NCBI RefSeq assembly: GCF_000002425.4
Contig: NC_037270.1
Location: 13,177,217-13,241,216, forward strand
Reading direction: 5' to 3'
Source: Physcomitrium patens
Lineage: Eukaryota; Streptophyta; Bryopsida; Funariales; Funariaceae
DNA length: 64,000 bases
In this document: one piece after another, positions 1 through 12,850 of the stretch
Numbering within the stretch: position 1 is the first letter of the stretch
How the letters are laid out: each line of letters begins with the position of its first letter
Made by a program: the position numbers and the translations under genes
Notes under the pieces: model-generated
Databases searched by the model: none
Seen by the model: the letters and a program-made list of their open reading frames with translations, nothing else
What the model was told of the DNA's origin: nothing

Positions 1-1455
1 GTTTGAAATCCTTCAAAACTTAATATTGATTCAATTGACATAAAAGCAATTCTCAAAAATTTCTTCTTAAGTGTGCTCTTAAATTCCATTTTTTAATCTA
101 TCAAAAAACTCCAAAGTCATTTTAGGGGCATGGTTTTGTATATGGGGGTCTAATTTTGACCCAAGTTGACAACCAATCCTTTCTAGGTACCAATTCTTGG
201 TTTTTAAGGTGAATTTTGGTAAAATCTATTCTTAACTCTTTCTTACGTATGTCCATATTATTTTTTTATTTTATTTACTTTGATTTGGCTTATTTATGCC
301 TCTACAAAGTAAATAGAAGTTCCTTCTATAAAAAAGCAGCATTAAGATGAAATCTTTTACTACCTTTCTATCATTTATATTTATTTTTCTACTACTTCTT
401 TTTACTAAGCTTTTCAATAATACATCCATATTTTTATTTTTCACTATATAGGCATATTACCACATGACATCCTTGATTTTGACTCAAACTTTGCATATCT
501 TGAGACAAATAAGTTAGCAAAAAGAACATAAATTTTGAAGGAGATCGTACATACGAAATAGAAGATAAATCCTAAAATCTCTTTAGATATTGGCTGGCAT
601 CCTTCTCTAATCTTGATGCTGATTTTTTAGAGCCAAAATTTCTTAATTTCATTATTAAATACCTTTCAAAATTCATGTATATATTGAAAATAAAATCTAC
701 TACCTACATATACAAATTTCATTTCAATTGAATTAGTAAATTACTAAAAATATTAGAAACTCTTAGTAACATTCAAAACTCTATTTTTGATATTTCAATC
801 CACTTGAACTTTAATAAAATTTAATTTAACCATTTGATCACACTCAAATTTATATCATGCAATAAAAATGATTATAATCACAATGTACAAACTTTCACTT
901 GTAGATCTACTATCAAACTTATTAATTTCTTTCAAATGTAAATTCTTTATTAATTTCACAAAACCAAATTCACCATAAATAATCTTAACTTTGTAAATTA
1001 CTTAAAAAGTCATTACAAAATAAATTACTCAAAATCCATGCTTAAAAAAATCTTACAAAGTTTTCTTTCAAATACTCTTCTCCAATTTGTAAAAGAATCT
1101 TAAAATCATTGCATGTGTATGGTTTTATATCTTAAGATCTAATTTCAATCCTAATTAGTAACAAATTCTTTTTGAATATTAATTCTTATTTTCTTAAAAT
1201 AATATTTGCAAAAATTAAATACTCACTCTCTTATACATATGCTTATATACTTTATTTTTCTAATCTACCTTAATTTTCTTTATTTATGGTCCTACAAAGT
1301 AAGTAGAAGCATATTTTGTAAAAAAGTAAGATTTGTACTCTTAGTTGTATTATCTTTTGACTATTATCTATATTTTAAAGATAATTTTCTACAATATTTT
1401 AAAATAAGTTCTTTTATAATATGATATTTTTTTTACTCTTTCTCTTATTAGCTAT
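1..1455. repeat. Diverged direct repeat, two arms about 990 bp apart
   Basis: Two arms, roughly 90-460 and 1,080-1,460, can be aligned by eye at a constant offset. The words ATGGTTTTGT (131) and ATGGTTTTAT (1,119), CTACAAAGTAAATAGAAG (302) and CTACAAAGTAAGTAGAAG (1,292), and CATATTAC (453) and TATATTAC (1,453) lie 988-1,000 bp apart. The arms could be an old pair of LTRs or a tandem duplication. No coding sequence is recognised, and the short open frames here are AT-rich noise. Confidence 0.4.
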
Positions 1456-4400
1456 ATTACATCATGGCACCATGCCAATAAATAAGATATTTCAACCTAT
1501 TTTGTCGCTCTCTTGAGTCTAAGACTCCTTCTACCTTGAATTCTTTGTTATTATCTACTTCTATTAGAAGAAGTGGCATTGGTCTTCTTTTAGAGATATT
1601 TACTATCTTATATGGCTCAGAAAGAAATATATGGAATATAAAATGAATCTTCATAGATTCTAATAGATATAATTAATAAGTAATTAGATTGATTTATTTA
1701 TAAATAGAAAATGGTCGAAGTCTATGATAATCCAACTTCTCATAAAGATGGCTAATCTTGATATTGTAATAAAATAATCATATTTTATTGCCAATGTAGA
1801 ATTGAGGTTGTTTCTTGTGATAGGCATCTATATTGATCTTTCATCATTCTTGAGCTTTTTTTAGTTGTGCCTTCATTGTTGTATATAGCTTAAATAAACT
1901 ATTTTCTAAATCTTCTATTGCAAGCTTATTAACTTTTGAGAAGTCAAAACCATTAAGTTATAGATGATAACAATAATAAAAAAAAGATATTTATTATATA
2001 GAAGAATATATTATATTATTATAAGTAAATTTTATAAATAATAAAAGAATTTTCCAATCATCTTGTTGATAGTTGATAGTAGATAGTAGACTTCAAATAT
2101 TACTCTAAAACTTGATTCATATGCTTTTTTGTCTATTGATTTGAAGGTCAAAACCCAAATACAGTTTTATATCCACCTCTAGAATCTTAAAAAAGATTTT
2201 TTAAAATCTTGATATAAATTGAGTCTCCTTATCTGATATAATATTCTTATACAATCCATAATAGTAATAGATGTTGTCAAAAAAAAACTTAGTTATTTCT
2301 TTATTAATAATAGATTATATATATAATATAAAATATATTATTTTGGTAAAATAATCTACTATTACAAATATAAAATCATAAAAACCTAAGACTAAAAGAT
2401 CCATAATAAAATCCATAGAAACAAAAGATCATAATTATTTTGAAATAGATAATGTCTAAAGAAGTCCATAAAATCAATGATAAGGAGTTTTTGATCTTAA
2501 GCAAATGTCACATGATTGTCTAAAGTCTTTGATTTCCTTCCACATTTGAAACCACCAAAAATATTTCAATATTAGTTCTAGGGTCTTGTTATATTTAAAA
2601 TGTCTAATTACTAAAAAATTATGATGAACTTAAAGAATACATAATTATACTTTGTCTTCTAGAATATATAAAAATTTCTTAAAATAGAATAGATTATTTA
2701 TAAATTTAAATCTAAAAGTCTCATAAGACTTTAAAAAATTATTTTTCATATTATAAATAATAAGACCAAATGGCATACTTGATTGAACTTATTTGAAAAA
2801 ATGTTGAATTAATAATTAATTTTGATTTCATTGCTCAAATATGAAAATTCTCCAACTTTAAGAAAATATTCTTTATTGATCAAGAGATACATCTTTTTTT
2901 TAAAGTGTAAGATAAGAAATTTTTAAAAAGGCATTTGACAAATTTTGTTGTTTTTTGGATTAATAAGTGATTTTGAAATCAAATCTTAATAAAAACATGC
3001 TCCAATGGGCTTGGCAATAATTCAAAACACATACTAACATGAAGTACTTTAGATTCTTATAATTTGTATGTATAGTGATTAGATTAGAAGTGCCTTCTAG
3101 ATAATGATGCTATTCTTAAAATGAATCTATAATTACAAAAATTTCTTTGTTGTAGATCTCATAGCTAATCTTAGTTGAAAGTTTTTTAGAATAAAAATCT
3201 ATAAGATAGAACTTATGATTTGCTCCTATTTATAACAATATTATATCTATAGCAAAGTTTGATGTATTTATTTTTATAAAAATGTCTTAAAAAATTTGAT
3301 GCAATATAAGATTGGTGTAAAAATAAATATTTTCTTTAAAGCTTCAAAAGATGCTTTAGCTTCTTTTTTCTATTCAAATTTGTCTTTATATATCAGATGT
3401 ATAAAAAGAGCTCTAACTTGAAAAAAAATCTTGATGAAGATTTGGTAATAATTAACAAATTCTATAAAATATTGTATGTCTTTAATGATTTTTGAGATCT
3501 TCCAATCAATGATAGTTTAAACATTCTTAGGATCCATCATAAAGGTATCTTTTAAAATGATGTATCTTAAGAAATCAACTTAAGTATTGTGAAATACACA
3601 CTTTTCTAACTTGGCATATAATCTTGCATCTTTTAGTTTTTGTAGTATACAACAAACATAAAATTTATACTCTTCTATATTCTTAGAGTAGATTAAAATG
3701 ACATTTAAATAATAGACAATAAAATCATCAAGAAATTTATAAAAGACATCATTCATTAGATATTGGAATACAATTAATATATTTGTAAGGCCAAAAGGTA
3801 CGACATTATATTTATAATATCCATACTTGGTTCAAAACAAAGTCTCTCATTCATCTCTTTTTTTGATGTATACCAAGTTATATGCTTCTCATAGATCTAT
3901 TATTGTATTTATTTTTTCTTTATTGAATTTATTAAAAAAATTCTAAAATCAAAAGTAAAAGATACCTATTTTTGATAGTAATCTTGTTGAGTCCTTGATA
4001 GTCTACACATATTTACATAGATTTATCTTTATTTATTTATTTATTTATTTATTTTTTTCACAAAAAAAAGAGAGCTCCTACTAGAATTTTAAAATGGCAT
4101 ATAAAATTTTTAGCAAAGTTTTAGATCAATTTTTTTATAAATATAGCTTATTGATTTTACAATAAAATTTAGATTGGTCCTAATGGTAGTTGATCTCTAT
4201 CTTGAAGATTAATGGAATAATCATAAGGATAGTACTTTGGTAGAATATTTGCAGTTTTTTTTTAAAAAAACATCTTAATAAGCTTGATATTGGCTTAGAA
4301 TGCTACTTGAATTTTTTTTTCTATAAAAGATAAGTGTGGCGTATATAGCAAAAGTTGACATTTTTTTTGTTGCATGCATGAAAGCTCTTGTAACTACTAA

Positions 4401-5585
4401 CAAATATTTGATTGTATTGAATTTATAGGTTTATATTTGACCAATAAGATCCTAGATTAAACTATAAGAAAAATTAGGATTACAAGAAGTCCAATCTATT
4501 TAAAGATTGTACTTCTTTGGCAATAGCAATCCTAAAATAATTATGTTGAATGAAAATCTAATATATAGTAGTTGAAAATGATCCTTCTTGTAAAGATATA
4601 AGTTTGATCTTTGGTATCTTATTTTAATCTTTGTTTTCAAAAAAGGCCATAAATACTTCAAAAAATGAATTTAGATCATAAAAAAGACATGAATTATTTT
4701 CTATCAAAGATGTAAGCTAAAAAAATTCACTTCTAGAGAGAAGTGCACTCATGAAATGAACTTGAGTAAATCCATTAAGGTATTTAAAAAGATAAAATTT
4801 TAGATAGAGCTTTACTTGTTATAAAAATCTTCAAAATTTTGATCATATTCCATCAAACTTCTTGAGCATACTTATCTTGGCATCTTTTATATTTGAAATA
4901 ACAAGACTTCTTGAATTTAGTTGTAAGCTTGATTTACTTGCTTCTCTAAATTGTATAACTTTTTGGCATAGAATTTGAACTTTATTGTTGAAAACTTCTA
5001 TAAGCACCAAAATACTACTACTTTAATTGATATTAGAGATACAAGAGATTTCTATCTTTTGAATATTAACAAGATCATAAAGATTTATAATAGTAGAAAT
5101 TTATTTTTATTTTTGTTAAGAATAATATTCATAATTTATCTTTCTACAGACAACTCAAATAAATATAAAAGTCAAATTAGAGGAGAATAATCAACAATCT
5201 CTAATATCAAATAAATTTTTTTATAAAAAGTGGTATTCTAATTTCTTTAAAAAAATCAATATTAAAAAATTAAAAGTGAGTTTAAAGGTAGATAGTTTGT
5301 AATCTTCAAAATACAATAATAAAAGTAATGTAATCCATTCACTTCTAATACAAAACAATGATAAAAAATTAACATTCTTGTCAAATTATCAAAGACATGA
5401 ATTTCAAAGAAAAAAATCTCACTATACTCTTGTGTCATTTGAAAAGATTAAAAAATCACTCAAAGATGGTAATATATTAAACTAGAATGATTATTACAAA
5501 AGATAATAGTTCTAAAAAGTCTTAAAATAAAACTAAGAACTAGAAATTTATTAATAAGAGTGAAGAAGGATTCACTCTATGCTTT
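1456..5585 (-). mobile_element. Fossil A: decayed chromodomain Ty3/gypsy element (family 1)
   Basis: Minus-strand pol remains can be recognised in order from right to left. They are a partial 5' LTR (5,387-5,585), a gag remnant near 4,650-5,000, protease-region traces near 4,300-4,600, reverse transcriptase and RNase H (about 2,900-4,150), integrase (about 1,690-2,750) and a chromodomain tail (1,457-1,680). The line-up is made against the better preserved copy at 30,619-36,878. The copy is heavily broken, very AT-shifted and truncated at both ends, so it is one of the oldest family-1 copies here. No left LTR is assignable. Confidence 0.8.
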
Positions 5586-7560
5586 TATACATGCTATTCC
5601 AAATAATCTTTCAATCCATTTTTTTTATAAATACCTAAAAATCCTCTCATCTTTTAATATCCCTAATCTATATAATTTTCTTTCAATATTATATATGTAT
5701 CTTTATATATATATATATATATATATATATTCTTTTCTTTTTAAATCTTCAACTTTCTTATACATAATACTTTCATTTTCAAAAATTCTAACAAAACTTG
5801 TATCAAAGGCACCTATATCTTGTAAAAATATCTCCTCTTTTGTACATCTATAATCTCGCTTTATAGTTGTACTTCTCCAAAATCCTAAAATCCTTTAACA
5901 ACTCTTGACAATGGCTTCTCCCTCAATCTATCTCAATTTTGTTCATGATTACAAGGTACGGTTAGAAATTGTACAACTTTCTTTCTATCTTTACTATATA
6001 TCCATGCATAAGCTAAACCATCATCAAAAAATTTTATTTCCATCCATGTTGCCATAATATAAGGTTGTCTTAAAATCATTGGATATGATGTCGTATCTTA
6101 AACAAAAAAATGTTGTTCTATTGCAACATCTTCAATTTGGATTTTAATATCTATACAAGCTCCATATAATTTACTTTGTGTGTTATTAGTTGCTGATGTT
6201 GTCCATTCATGCTTCATATCAATTGGCCATCTTTGCTTCTTATAAAGATCCTCAAACATAAGTTTTATCTTAAATCATAATCAACTAAAGTAACAATTAA
6301 TTCTTCTATATCTCCCATCTTTACCAATACCTTTGTAGTAGCCTTTACTCAATACTTTTGAATATAATGGCTTGAAACTTCCATTTTTTTATCACTATAA
6401 TTTTCAAAACATACTTATTGATTATAAATATTCCTTTCATTTGTTAATTGCTTGTAATCATTATCAATTTTTTTTTCATCCTTGCATATTCTTACATTAA
6501 TAATATGACTCATTCCAACTTCATTCATTAATTATCTCTCCCTTTTAATATTTTCAATAATAACATCATAAAATTTCTTCTTTGCAATTCCTAAAATCTC
6601 CTTTAATGTGAATTCTACCTGAGCATTTAATACACATTCTTCCAATATCTCCTTCAAATCTGTTGCTGCTTCAATATTAGAGAGTAATTTATAAGCTATT
6701 GATTTATATTTATCTTTTGTCTTCTTTGCTTTTTCTTCTAATATTATTAAAGTATCTTTTGTAGGTAATCTTTGTAAAGCCGATTCCTAAGCTTTGTCTC
6801 TTTAAGTCTGCTTCTTAGAAGAATTTTCTTCTTATATATTGTCAAAATTTCTTCTTCTCTTTTCTTCTATCAAGGCTTCATATTGGCTCATAGCAATATA
6901 TGCACGAACCAAAAGAGCTTCTACAAGATCTTTTTGACTTATTATACCTTGTATTATAGCTGCAGTTCTCAATAATGCTTTTCAAGGTGTCTTTTCTTTT
7001 TGTATCATAAAAATGGCTAAAGTCCAAAATCCACTTGTCTCAATTCTTCTATCAAAGTCATCATCTATTCTAACACCATAACTTGCACTTTCTTGTGTTG
7101 CTACTCCATATGCTACTAAATAGTCTTGAATCAATGCTCTCATACTTTCCTTGCCAAAATTGGTTTGAAAGAGGTATCATATATACTTTAATGTGACCTT
7201 TCGATCTTTCCAAAAAATAATTCCTTGTTGCACTATATTATCAAATACATTACAATCCTTCCTAGCATAAAAAACATCGTCACACCAAATGCATCTTGAT
7301 ATATACCTTTGTTAAGGAATAGCTTTCAAATTGGTTGATAAGTCTTTTCTTTAAATCTTGCCAATTTGATTTGAAGTTTCTGCATACTACATATAATTTC
7401 TTCAACTTTCATATCTTCTTTCTTAGATGTAAATACTAGAGATTGAATAATAGGCATTATTGGTCGTATTGTATGCACTTGAGTTTTAGGTGCTTATATT
7501 ATTCTGAAAATATTAACCCTATTTTTCTTCTTCCTTCTTTTTGTAAGTAAACACACAACA
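5586..7560 (-). mobile_element. Fossil G: gag-protease part of a family-2 Ty3/gypsy element
   Basis: The minus strand between about 5,900 and 6,260 reads as a retropepsin C-terminal region of Ty3/gypsy type, with a Y-P-M-I-L then Q-P-Y-I-M-A-T pattern about 45 residues after the start of a K-L-Y-G-A stretch. The upstream part (6,500-7,500) is a charged gag-like stretch. The element abuts the truncated LTR of fossil A on its left. It is broken in several places. Family 2 is the same general type as the plus-strand integrase piece at 26,936-27,856, an assignment made by inference from style rather than overlap. Confidence 0.55.
5704..5731. repeat. (TA)n microsatellite, 28 bp
   Basis: An uninterrupted alternating TA tract lying inside fossil G. 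Confidence 0.95.
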
Positions 7561-7918
7561 TTTTCAACATTTCTCCACTTGTGAGTTATTGAATTGACTC
7601 ACTTTGATATTTAATATAAAAAATACACTTATTATGCTTAAAATCACAAATTTAGAAAAAAATAGAAAATAGATTGCTAATAGCACACATGGAATCTGGG
7701 ATAGAATTGAGTAAGAAAAATCTTACAAAAAACATCTGTTTTTAGTTAGCTAAAATTAGATGAAGGACTAAGGGAAATAGTCTTAATATCAAAAAGAAAA
7801 AAAACTTTATTTTATTAATATTTCTTAAAGCACATATATATATATATATATATAGGTATATTGATTATATTAAAAAATAAATTAATAGATAAACAAATAA
7901 ATAAATTAATAAATTGAT
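7561..7918. other. AT-rich stretch without a recognised gene
   Basis: This may be the leader or LTR side of fossil G. It contains a (TA)n tract at 7,834-7,854 but no gene or clear LTR end. Confidence 0.5.
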
Positions 7919-7965
7919 GTGCTGTGCTGTGCTGTGCTATTTTTTTTTTTTTTTTTTTTTTTTTT
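7919..7965. repeat. Four GTGCT units followed by a 26-base T tract
   Basis: Four consecutive GTGCT units (7,919-7,938) run into an uninterrupted T26 (7,940-7,965). Base composition then switches from strongly AT-rich to near-balanced. On the minus strand this reads as a poly(A) tail, which would suit a retroposed insert extending to the right. No matching target duplication was found on the far side. Confidence 0.9.
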
Positions 7966-9265
7966 ACTACGTTGCGGACGATCCAACTAGGCAACAGGGC
8001 TCGACGTGTGAGGATTGGCGATGGTGTCAAAGACCTTCCATTTGTTGCTGGATGAGTGGACGTCGATGTTATTCAAATTTTCTTTGTGCCCTGTGCCCAT
8101 TATTTGATTATCAACGGGAAGTTGGAATTCAGAAGTTGGTCTTAATTATTTTTTGGTTTTTTGTTCTCTGTTCCTGATCTGTATGGATGCATCATCGGTA
8201 GAAATGACCGTGACACTGGCGATATTCCAAAGGAAAAAATGTAGTTTTGCGGCATTGTGTAATGTGGCGGGTTCCTGTACTTGGATATTTCCTTGCATAT
8301 GTGGTTGATGCGGTGGGAGATCAAAGCTCGATGCAACAGTGCTCCAGCGATCATATCTGGTTGTTTTGTTTTTTCTTCTATGGAAGGAAGGAGCTGACAA
8401 TCTAGTGGCAGTAAAGAGGTCCAACGACGGGTTGGGTGGTTGTTCCGTTTTTATTTTTCTAAATATTGAACACTCTGAGATCTAGAGTTGGAGAAGTTTT
8501 TTTTATTTTTATTTTTATTTTTTTCCCTCGAGTTGGAACAACATGGGTAAAGCCATTTCTTTTATTTGTGAATCGACAATTGTATCGACGGAGGAGCGAG
8601 TGGAGGTTCTAGTGTGTGCGGTTGGTATCAGTGGCAACGTCAACGGTCAGATCTGGCGTGTGGTGGCTACTGCCTTTATTGACAACTTTTTGTTCCTTTT
8701 TTCCTTTCTCGGCTCTGATCGGGAGAGCCTATGTTGCATTGGATTGATTTTTAAATGGCAACATGAGTGGTTGTTTGGCGCGTGGAGAGGTGCTGGTTTT
8801 GAGAGTCGGTGTCTATGAAAGTTAACTCAACGTGGCATACAATGGCGGTGGTTCTTAGGTGCCTTCAAATAGCATTTTCATCCTATTCTCGAGTTGGGTT
8901 GACTACAGTTCAGATTGTGGTGGCATCAGTGATCGGCAAATTGTAGGCTCTTTTAATTATTCTCAAATCCGCTTCACAGACACAAAATTTGAGAGCATTT
9001 TCAAATACTTTTTGCTTCTCTGATGAAGGTTCATGGGTGCATTGCGTAGGGAGGCTAGGGGACGTGCCATTGAGATATTTAGTGGGAAGATTATCATGGA
9101 ACATTCAAGGTCGTGGTTCCTACAAGCAGAATGCGTGGGTACCACGTTTTGGAAAGACCTTGGACTGAGGGCTTCTGTGGATCGGAGAAGGAGCATGGTG
9201 AATTGTAGGCACTTGGTCATTATGGAGCTTGAATTCGCATTGTGCCTTGCTACACCTAGATGTGA
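7966..9265. other. Compositional island, product not recognised
   Basis: About 1.3 kb with clearly higher GC than both flanks and several short open frames on both strands. The longest are plus 8,543-8,818 (91 codons) and plus 9,033-9,272 (79 codons), with minus frames at 8,142-8,424. None resembles a family I know, and overlapping frames on both strands suggest low stop density rather than coding. A purine-rich GAGGGG near 9,262 followed by TTGTGAG is reminiscent of a polypurine tract and LTR start. The stretch may be a non-autonomous retroelement, a retroposed transcript or a relic of host sequence. Confidence 0.35.
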
Positions 9266-12200
9266 GGGGTAGATTGTGAGCGGGCTAATCGAGCATTGTG
9301 AGGTTCAAGGCGGCAAGAAGTTTTGAGTTCTTTTGTTTTTGCTGGGCATTGGCAACGGGAGGGCCGCCTCAAGCCATCTCGACGGTAGAACTGGAATCAA
9401 GTGCAACAGGCTACAGCAAATCTCTCTACTTGGTGAGAAGTTTATTTTAGCTCATATTTTGGTGCGTTTGTTAGGAGGGAGATCTTAAAAGTCTATGGAT
9501 TGTTTTAAAGGCAATTATTTACTTATTGTAAACTTCTAAATTGTTTTATCTTAGACTAGTGTAGTCTCTTGGTATTATTTTGGATTGTTATTGTGTGGAA
9601 AATTGAATTGAAGAGGGAGCCTGAAGAATTTTAGAGTAAAGTAGAAAGTTACCTAGTTAAGGATTTAGAATTATTTTAAGGATTAGAATTAAATTAGGAT
9701 TAGATAAGGATCTTCATCAAAGGTGGATCTCTTCTTCAAAATTGGTTATTACTTTTCTTCTTTGTCAATTCCTTGTTGATGGCTCTTCTCTAGTAGTTGA
9801 AGCTATTTAATCACCCTCTCTACTCCTCATATCTTTTCTTTTCATCTAATTATAAATTCTTTGTTGGTAGCAATTTTTTAGTGGTAGAGGGATTTAATCA
9901 CCCTCTCTACCTACTATATCTCTCCTATTCACAGATGTAGTATAAGAAGATTTTTTCATCAACATTTCAAGAAAAATATTTGGAAGAGAAAAATATAAAA
10001 AAGAACAGATAGAAGTAGAAGAAAAAAAAAAGAAGAAAGAAAAAGATACAAATTTAAGGCTATATTCTAAGGTAATTTTTCTTAGAATGATCAATTAATC
10101 TAACATAGGTTGTAGATTGACGAGCAAAGGAGATTGAAGAAGAAACTTGACATTGGAAAAATAAGAAATTAAGTAAGTTTCTTAGCATTTGTGAATTATT
10201 TCAATTATTTAGAATTTGAGTGCATACATGTGGAGCAAAGAGTAAGGATTTGGACAATAGAATCTAAAAAGAAGAAGCAAAAGAAGTACTTCTTTATTCC
10301 CTCTTTTTAGGACTTGGGAGTATTGGGTCAAAATAGAATCTACACTTGTGACTCTATCTTTTTAATCTAATCTATAATCAATTAAAAAGATTATTTAGAA
10401 TTTTTTGGTATTGATTTGTTGACAAGTGATATAGTGGTTGACAATACAACTAAGTGAGTTCTCTTTCAAGTTAGATTGATGCATGTAAAGAATCCTTTTT
10501 GTTTAATATTTTTTTTGTTAACTACGTAGTAGATATTTTTTTAACTACATTGGTATATAGGATTAAAAAAAAGGAGAATTTAAGCTCTCCACTAGCAATG
10601 GAATGAATTTGCATTGAATGTTGTTTAGAATCATGCTCATATAAGGTCGTTTCATATAATAATCTAAGAAAAAAAAAGTCTTGCTTAAAGTGATACTTAA
10701 ATAAGTATTATTTTTTTAGGTTATTTTTGCTATATTATCTTTCTTCATCAAAAAGAATATTTAAAAAGGAATATAGGTTGATGAACACAAGATAATAAAA
10801 ATTTAAATTTCACAAGTTATTTTTTTAGCTTATTTAATTATTTTAGTGTTTAATTTTTAGAAAAGACATTGTGATTGTAGAAATTTAATGCACCACTCTA
10901 CTAGGTCCTATAAATCCATATTACTACAATCCTTAGAAAATCTAGAGTCTATAAGAATTATTAGACTTTTCTTACCATATATGAGCATAATTAAAAGCTC
11001 CAATGATTAGTTACTGTTCTTTTTGTAATTTTTAACATATTTTTACTAATTTTAATACTAATATAACTAATTAATAGATCCAAATTAGTTTTTTTTAGTT
11101 AATTATGACTTTAATCATATTTTTAGGTTTTTAATTAGATGGATACTTCTAATTAGTAGATTGATTAATAATTTTAAAATTCAAAAGAAAAAAATAATAA
11201 ATTTAAAAGGTCTGTGATTTTTTTTTCTTGAATTAATTTAAATCTTTTTTTAGTAATAAAACTACAATTTTAGTAGAATTTCTCTTCTAATTCTTAGGAA
11301 TTATATCTTAAATTAATCCACAATCTTAATTTTCAATCCAAAAGCTAATTTCTAATTTAACTATGGTTAAAAAGTCCCTTAAACCTAATTGCTCTATCTT
11401 CTTAATTAATTTTGAGATTTCTAAGCTTAAATTTTATTTTATAATTTAATTGGATTACAAATATAAAGTCTAATTGTTAAATTAATGATGATCTTAAAAG
11501 ATGGAGACAAGCTAGTAATTTGGTGGAGTTTCCTCTCATAGTGATTTTAATCACTACTTGAAGTTGAAAAAAAGAAAAAATTGGAAATAATCACAAATTT
11601 AAGGCTAATTTGCAATTAGATTTTGGATTTGCCAAGAGTTTATGCTTAAGGGAGTTTAAATTGAAGAAGAATGATTATGAAGGCTTTGATGGCAAGAACC
11701 CTTCCTGATTTCGAAGTAGGCTAATTAGAATTAGAATTGTAGTTGAAATTTATAACTAAATTAACAAATTAATTGATTCTTATGATTTAGAACTCAAATT
11801 TGGGTTTGTGAATAGTCGCTCCTAGGGTAAAAATATGTTCTAGAGACATTGGTGGTGTTAGTTTCACCAAAAAGGTGTTAGTTTTTGAGTTCTAGGCATT
11901 TTCAGCCTTGAAATCGGGTTTGGGCTGAGAGTTATTGAGGATCCTTGATCTTGGTTAGGGATTTTTTAATTTTGATGGTGGAGATGTGTCCGCCACTTTT
12001 GGGCCTACTCCCACTTGATTAAGAGGGCTTGGGTGACCGAGCTTTCTCTCTCTCTCCATCTTCTTATGGCAAAGCCATGGCAAAATATTCCACCATCTTG
12101 TGAATGCAAATCTTCTTATTTAAACTTATATAGCCTCGATTTTAACTCGCTCACTCTATCCCTTTTTTATTTTCTTTTTGTAAAACTTTATAAGAAAATT
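9266..12200. other. AT-rich stretch without a recognised gene
   Basis: Nearly 3 kb with no usable open frame. It contains the ~87-bp tandem duplication listed separately and scattered purine-rich runs. At its right end lies a TATA-like patch (about 12,118-12,140) before the ~180-bp repeats, so the last part is probably LTR sequence of a family-2-like element. Confidence 0.5.
9768..9930. repeat. Tandem duplication, unit about 87 bp
   Basis: The 18-base word TTTAATCACCCTCTCTAC occurs at 9,806 and again at 9,893. The flanking TTCCTTGTTGATGG and TTCTTTGTTGGTAG are in register at the same offset. Confidence 0.75.
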
Positions 12201-12850
12201 CTACTCACATTTAGCTTTGTAATGGCATAAGACAAGCCTGATTTGAAGCTGTGACAAATTTTTGGCGAGTTTTCAAGATGGCAGGGGTCTACTACCTTGG
12301 CAATATAGGAGTGTCAACTTAAGAAATTTATAACTCGGTAATCTTTGATTCAACTTTGATGTGAATTGTTGAAATGAATGTACTCTAAATCTTAGTTTAT
12401 TAAATACATTTAAATCACTAATTTCTAATCTATATCAAATTTTTAATGAATTTTTAAATGCAAAAAAATCTGCTGCCTTGGTAGTGTTGAATAACTAGCT
12501 TTGAAAAAATTTATCTTAGTACTTACTTACATTTTTTTCTGGAATTTGTTGAGAGAAGAACTCTATTAAGTTTATTTTTAGGAAAAATTATACTTGTCAA
12601 TTTTAAATTATTAACTGATTTTAAGTGAATTTTTGAGTAGAAAGGGGTCTGCTACCTAGGTAGCTCAAGTTGCCTTGCTTTGAAAACATACATCTTGGAT
12701 TTCAAACATTGGATGACCATAAAATTTAGTAGATAGGAGCAGCTCTAAGTCAAACTCAACCACAAAAAATTTCAAGAGCATAAGAGCTATGTGGAATTGT
12801 TAGCAAATTTTTGAACTACAAGGGATCTGTTGCCCTCAACTTGACATACT
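12200..12850 (+). repeat. Four diverged tandem units of about 180 bp
   Basis: A core reading TCT-(A/G)CT-(A/G)CC or a close variant occurs with its TCT at 12,288, 12,469, 12,648 and 12,826, which are spacings of 181, 179 and 178 bp. Each core is preceded by an AATTTTT-rich stretch, and other positions of the unit (such as GCTTTGAAAA) also recur in register. Similar ~180-bp periodicity is seen in the family-2 LTR fragment at 25,042-25,735, so this is probably an internal repeat of a long LTR rather than a free satellite. Confidence 0.6.

Noticed and set aside
7815-8177. Open frames with poly-lysine or poly-phenylalanine
   Set aside because: They are made by reading through the 26-base T tract and carry no protein-like sequence otherwise.
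12200-12850. Possible CRISPR-like regular spacing
   Set aside because: The period is ~180 bp with diverged units throughout, and the setting is eukaryotic. It fits LTR-internal tandem repeats.
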